NCBI RefSeq assembly: GCF_002807685.1
Contig: NZ_PEAX01000005.1
Span: 310,001-374,000, forward strand
Origin: Neoalteromonas flava
GTDB taxonomy: Bacteria > Pseudomonadota > Gammaproteobacteria > Enterobacterales > Alteromonadaceae
Length of the DNA: 64,000 bases
Direction: 5' to 3'
Numbering within the stretch: the first letter of the stretch is position 1; each line of letters starts with the position of its first letter. Positions 63,698-64,000 of this stretch are shown here, piece after piece. Position numbers and translations under genes: made by a program. Below the pieces are notes generated by a model, which saw nothing but the letters and a program-made list of their open reading frames with translations, ran no database searches and was not told where the DNA came from.

Positions 63698-64000
63698 TTA
63701 GTTTCCTAATAGGGTTTTTAGGCGTTGATCTTTGGCACACCAAAGTTCATTTAACCAACGCTGAAAGCGCGCCTTAAAAGAGGCATTGTTAAAGTAGTCG
63801 CCAATCACATCTTCGGTTACAGGTAACACATTAACATCAATGATGATGCTGCGCATTTGGCCGCTTAACATTTCGAGCATGGGATGGCGACGATTGTGCG
63901 GGTAGGCTAAAGAGATATCTAGAATGTTAGTAAACAGTTCACCCATTGCAGCCAGAGTGAACGCAATACCGCCAGCCTTGGGGGGTAAAAGACACTCAAA
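63698..64000 (-). CDS. C-terminal part of a PlsC-type acyltransferase (YihG-like), cut by the window edge
   Basis: The frame is open from the right edge with no start; 100 codons are visible. PPKAGGIAFTLAAMGELF and LDISLAYPHN, then SIIIDVNVLPV, fit the C-terminal part of lysophospholipid acyltransferases of the YihG group. The ATG at 63946 is internal. The catalytic HxxxxD lies outside the window. It precedes the channel gene by 3 bases. Confidence 0.8.
   Translation of the reverse strand, partial: FECLLPPKAGGIAFTLAAMGELFTNILDISLAYPHNRRHPMLEMLSGQMRSIIIDVNVLPVTEDVIGDYFNNASFKARFQRWLNELWCAKDQRLKTLLGN

Noticed and set aside
1-64000. tRNA, rRNA, CRISPR arrays, insertion sequences, integrases, attachment sites
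   Set aside because: No clover-leaf with TTC loop, no regularly spaced repeat, no transposase or integrase-like product was seen by reading; short or degenerate elements could be missed without computation.

Overview
The window looks like chromosome of a marine, aerobic, amino-acid- and peptide-using gammaproteobacterium of the Alteromonadales, perhaps near Idiomarinaceae. The reasons are an argR/mdh divergent pair, a complete Na+-NQR operon with apbE and nqrM, FabV, an Oar-type and a classical TonB-dependent receptor, and many exported peptidases. The family assignment is inference. I see no phage, plasmid, transposon, CRISPR, rRNA or tRNA. Gene density is high and nearly all genes are recognisable.

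Layout. 0-4 kb: M28 aminopeptidase, convergent 2OG-Fe(II) oxygenase, and a nucleoside salvage pair (CNT transporter + uridine kinase). 4-7.4 kb: a very large Oar-like receptor preceded by a Pho-box-like promoter. 7.8-9.4 kb: argR <-> mdh. 9.8-15.8 kb: exported M12B-type metalloprotease, ppc and fklB. 15.9-20.3 kb: TRAP transporter in the order Q-M-P, then fabV. 20.7-27.9 kb: nqrABCDEF, apbE, nqrM, preceded by a leader that can fold. 28.3-35.9 kb: secreted ExeM-like nuclease, dinB, M17 peptidase, MFS carrier, DUF1653 protein. 35.9-45.6 kb: TonB receptor divergent from a LytS/LytTR two-component pair, followed by an exported metallo-beta-lactamase-fold hydrolase, a periplasmic binding protein, and a convergent amidohydrolase / threonine-dehydratase-type pair. 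45.9-58.7 kb: bPH protein, S9 peptidase, NAD(P)-binding protein, trmN6, an unknown protein with a CheW-like look, YgjV, an ExbD without ExbB, a group phoD-like / flavodoxin / CLCA_X zincin, an exported propeller lipoprotein, an outer-membrane-like protein, msrA, DCC protein, SDR. 58.9-64 kb: an NSS transporter, YeeZ-like protein, YggN-like protein, a 63-residue membrane protein, a YbdG-type MscS channel and the end of an acyltransferase that runs off the right edge.

Three themes connect the genes. Sodium energetics: Na+-NQR builds a sodium gradient, and the TRAP, CNT and NSS carriers are families that usually spend one. Polymer scavenging: secreted nuclease, nucleoside carrier/kinase, PhoD-like phosphatase and a Pho-box-like site before the Oar receptor suggest use of extracellular DNA and organic phosphate. 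Protein use: at least four peptidase families (M28, M12B, M17, S9), a deaminating dehydratase and an amino-acid-type NSS carrier.

No obviously new multi-gene system is present. The best leads are the Pho-box-like Oar promoter, the folded nqr leader, the LytS-type kinase without a standard start codon, the CheW-like small protein at 49978, the CLCA_X zincin next to flavodoxin, and the NSS carrier lacking the conserved TM1 arginine. Start codons were reassigned where ribosome binding sites, signal peptides or family length demanded it.
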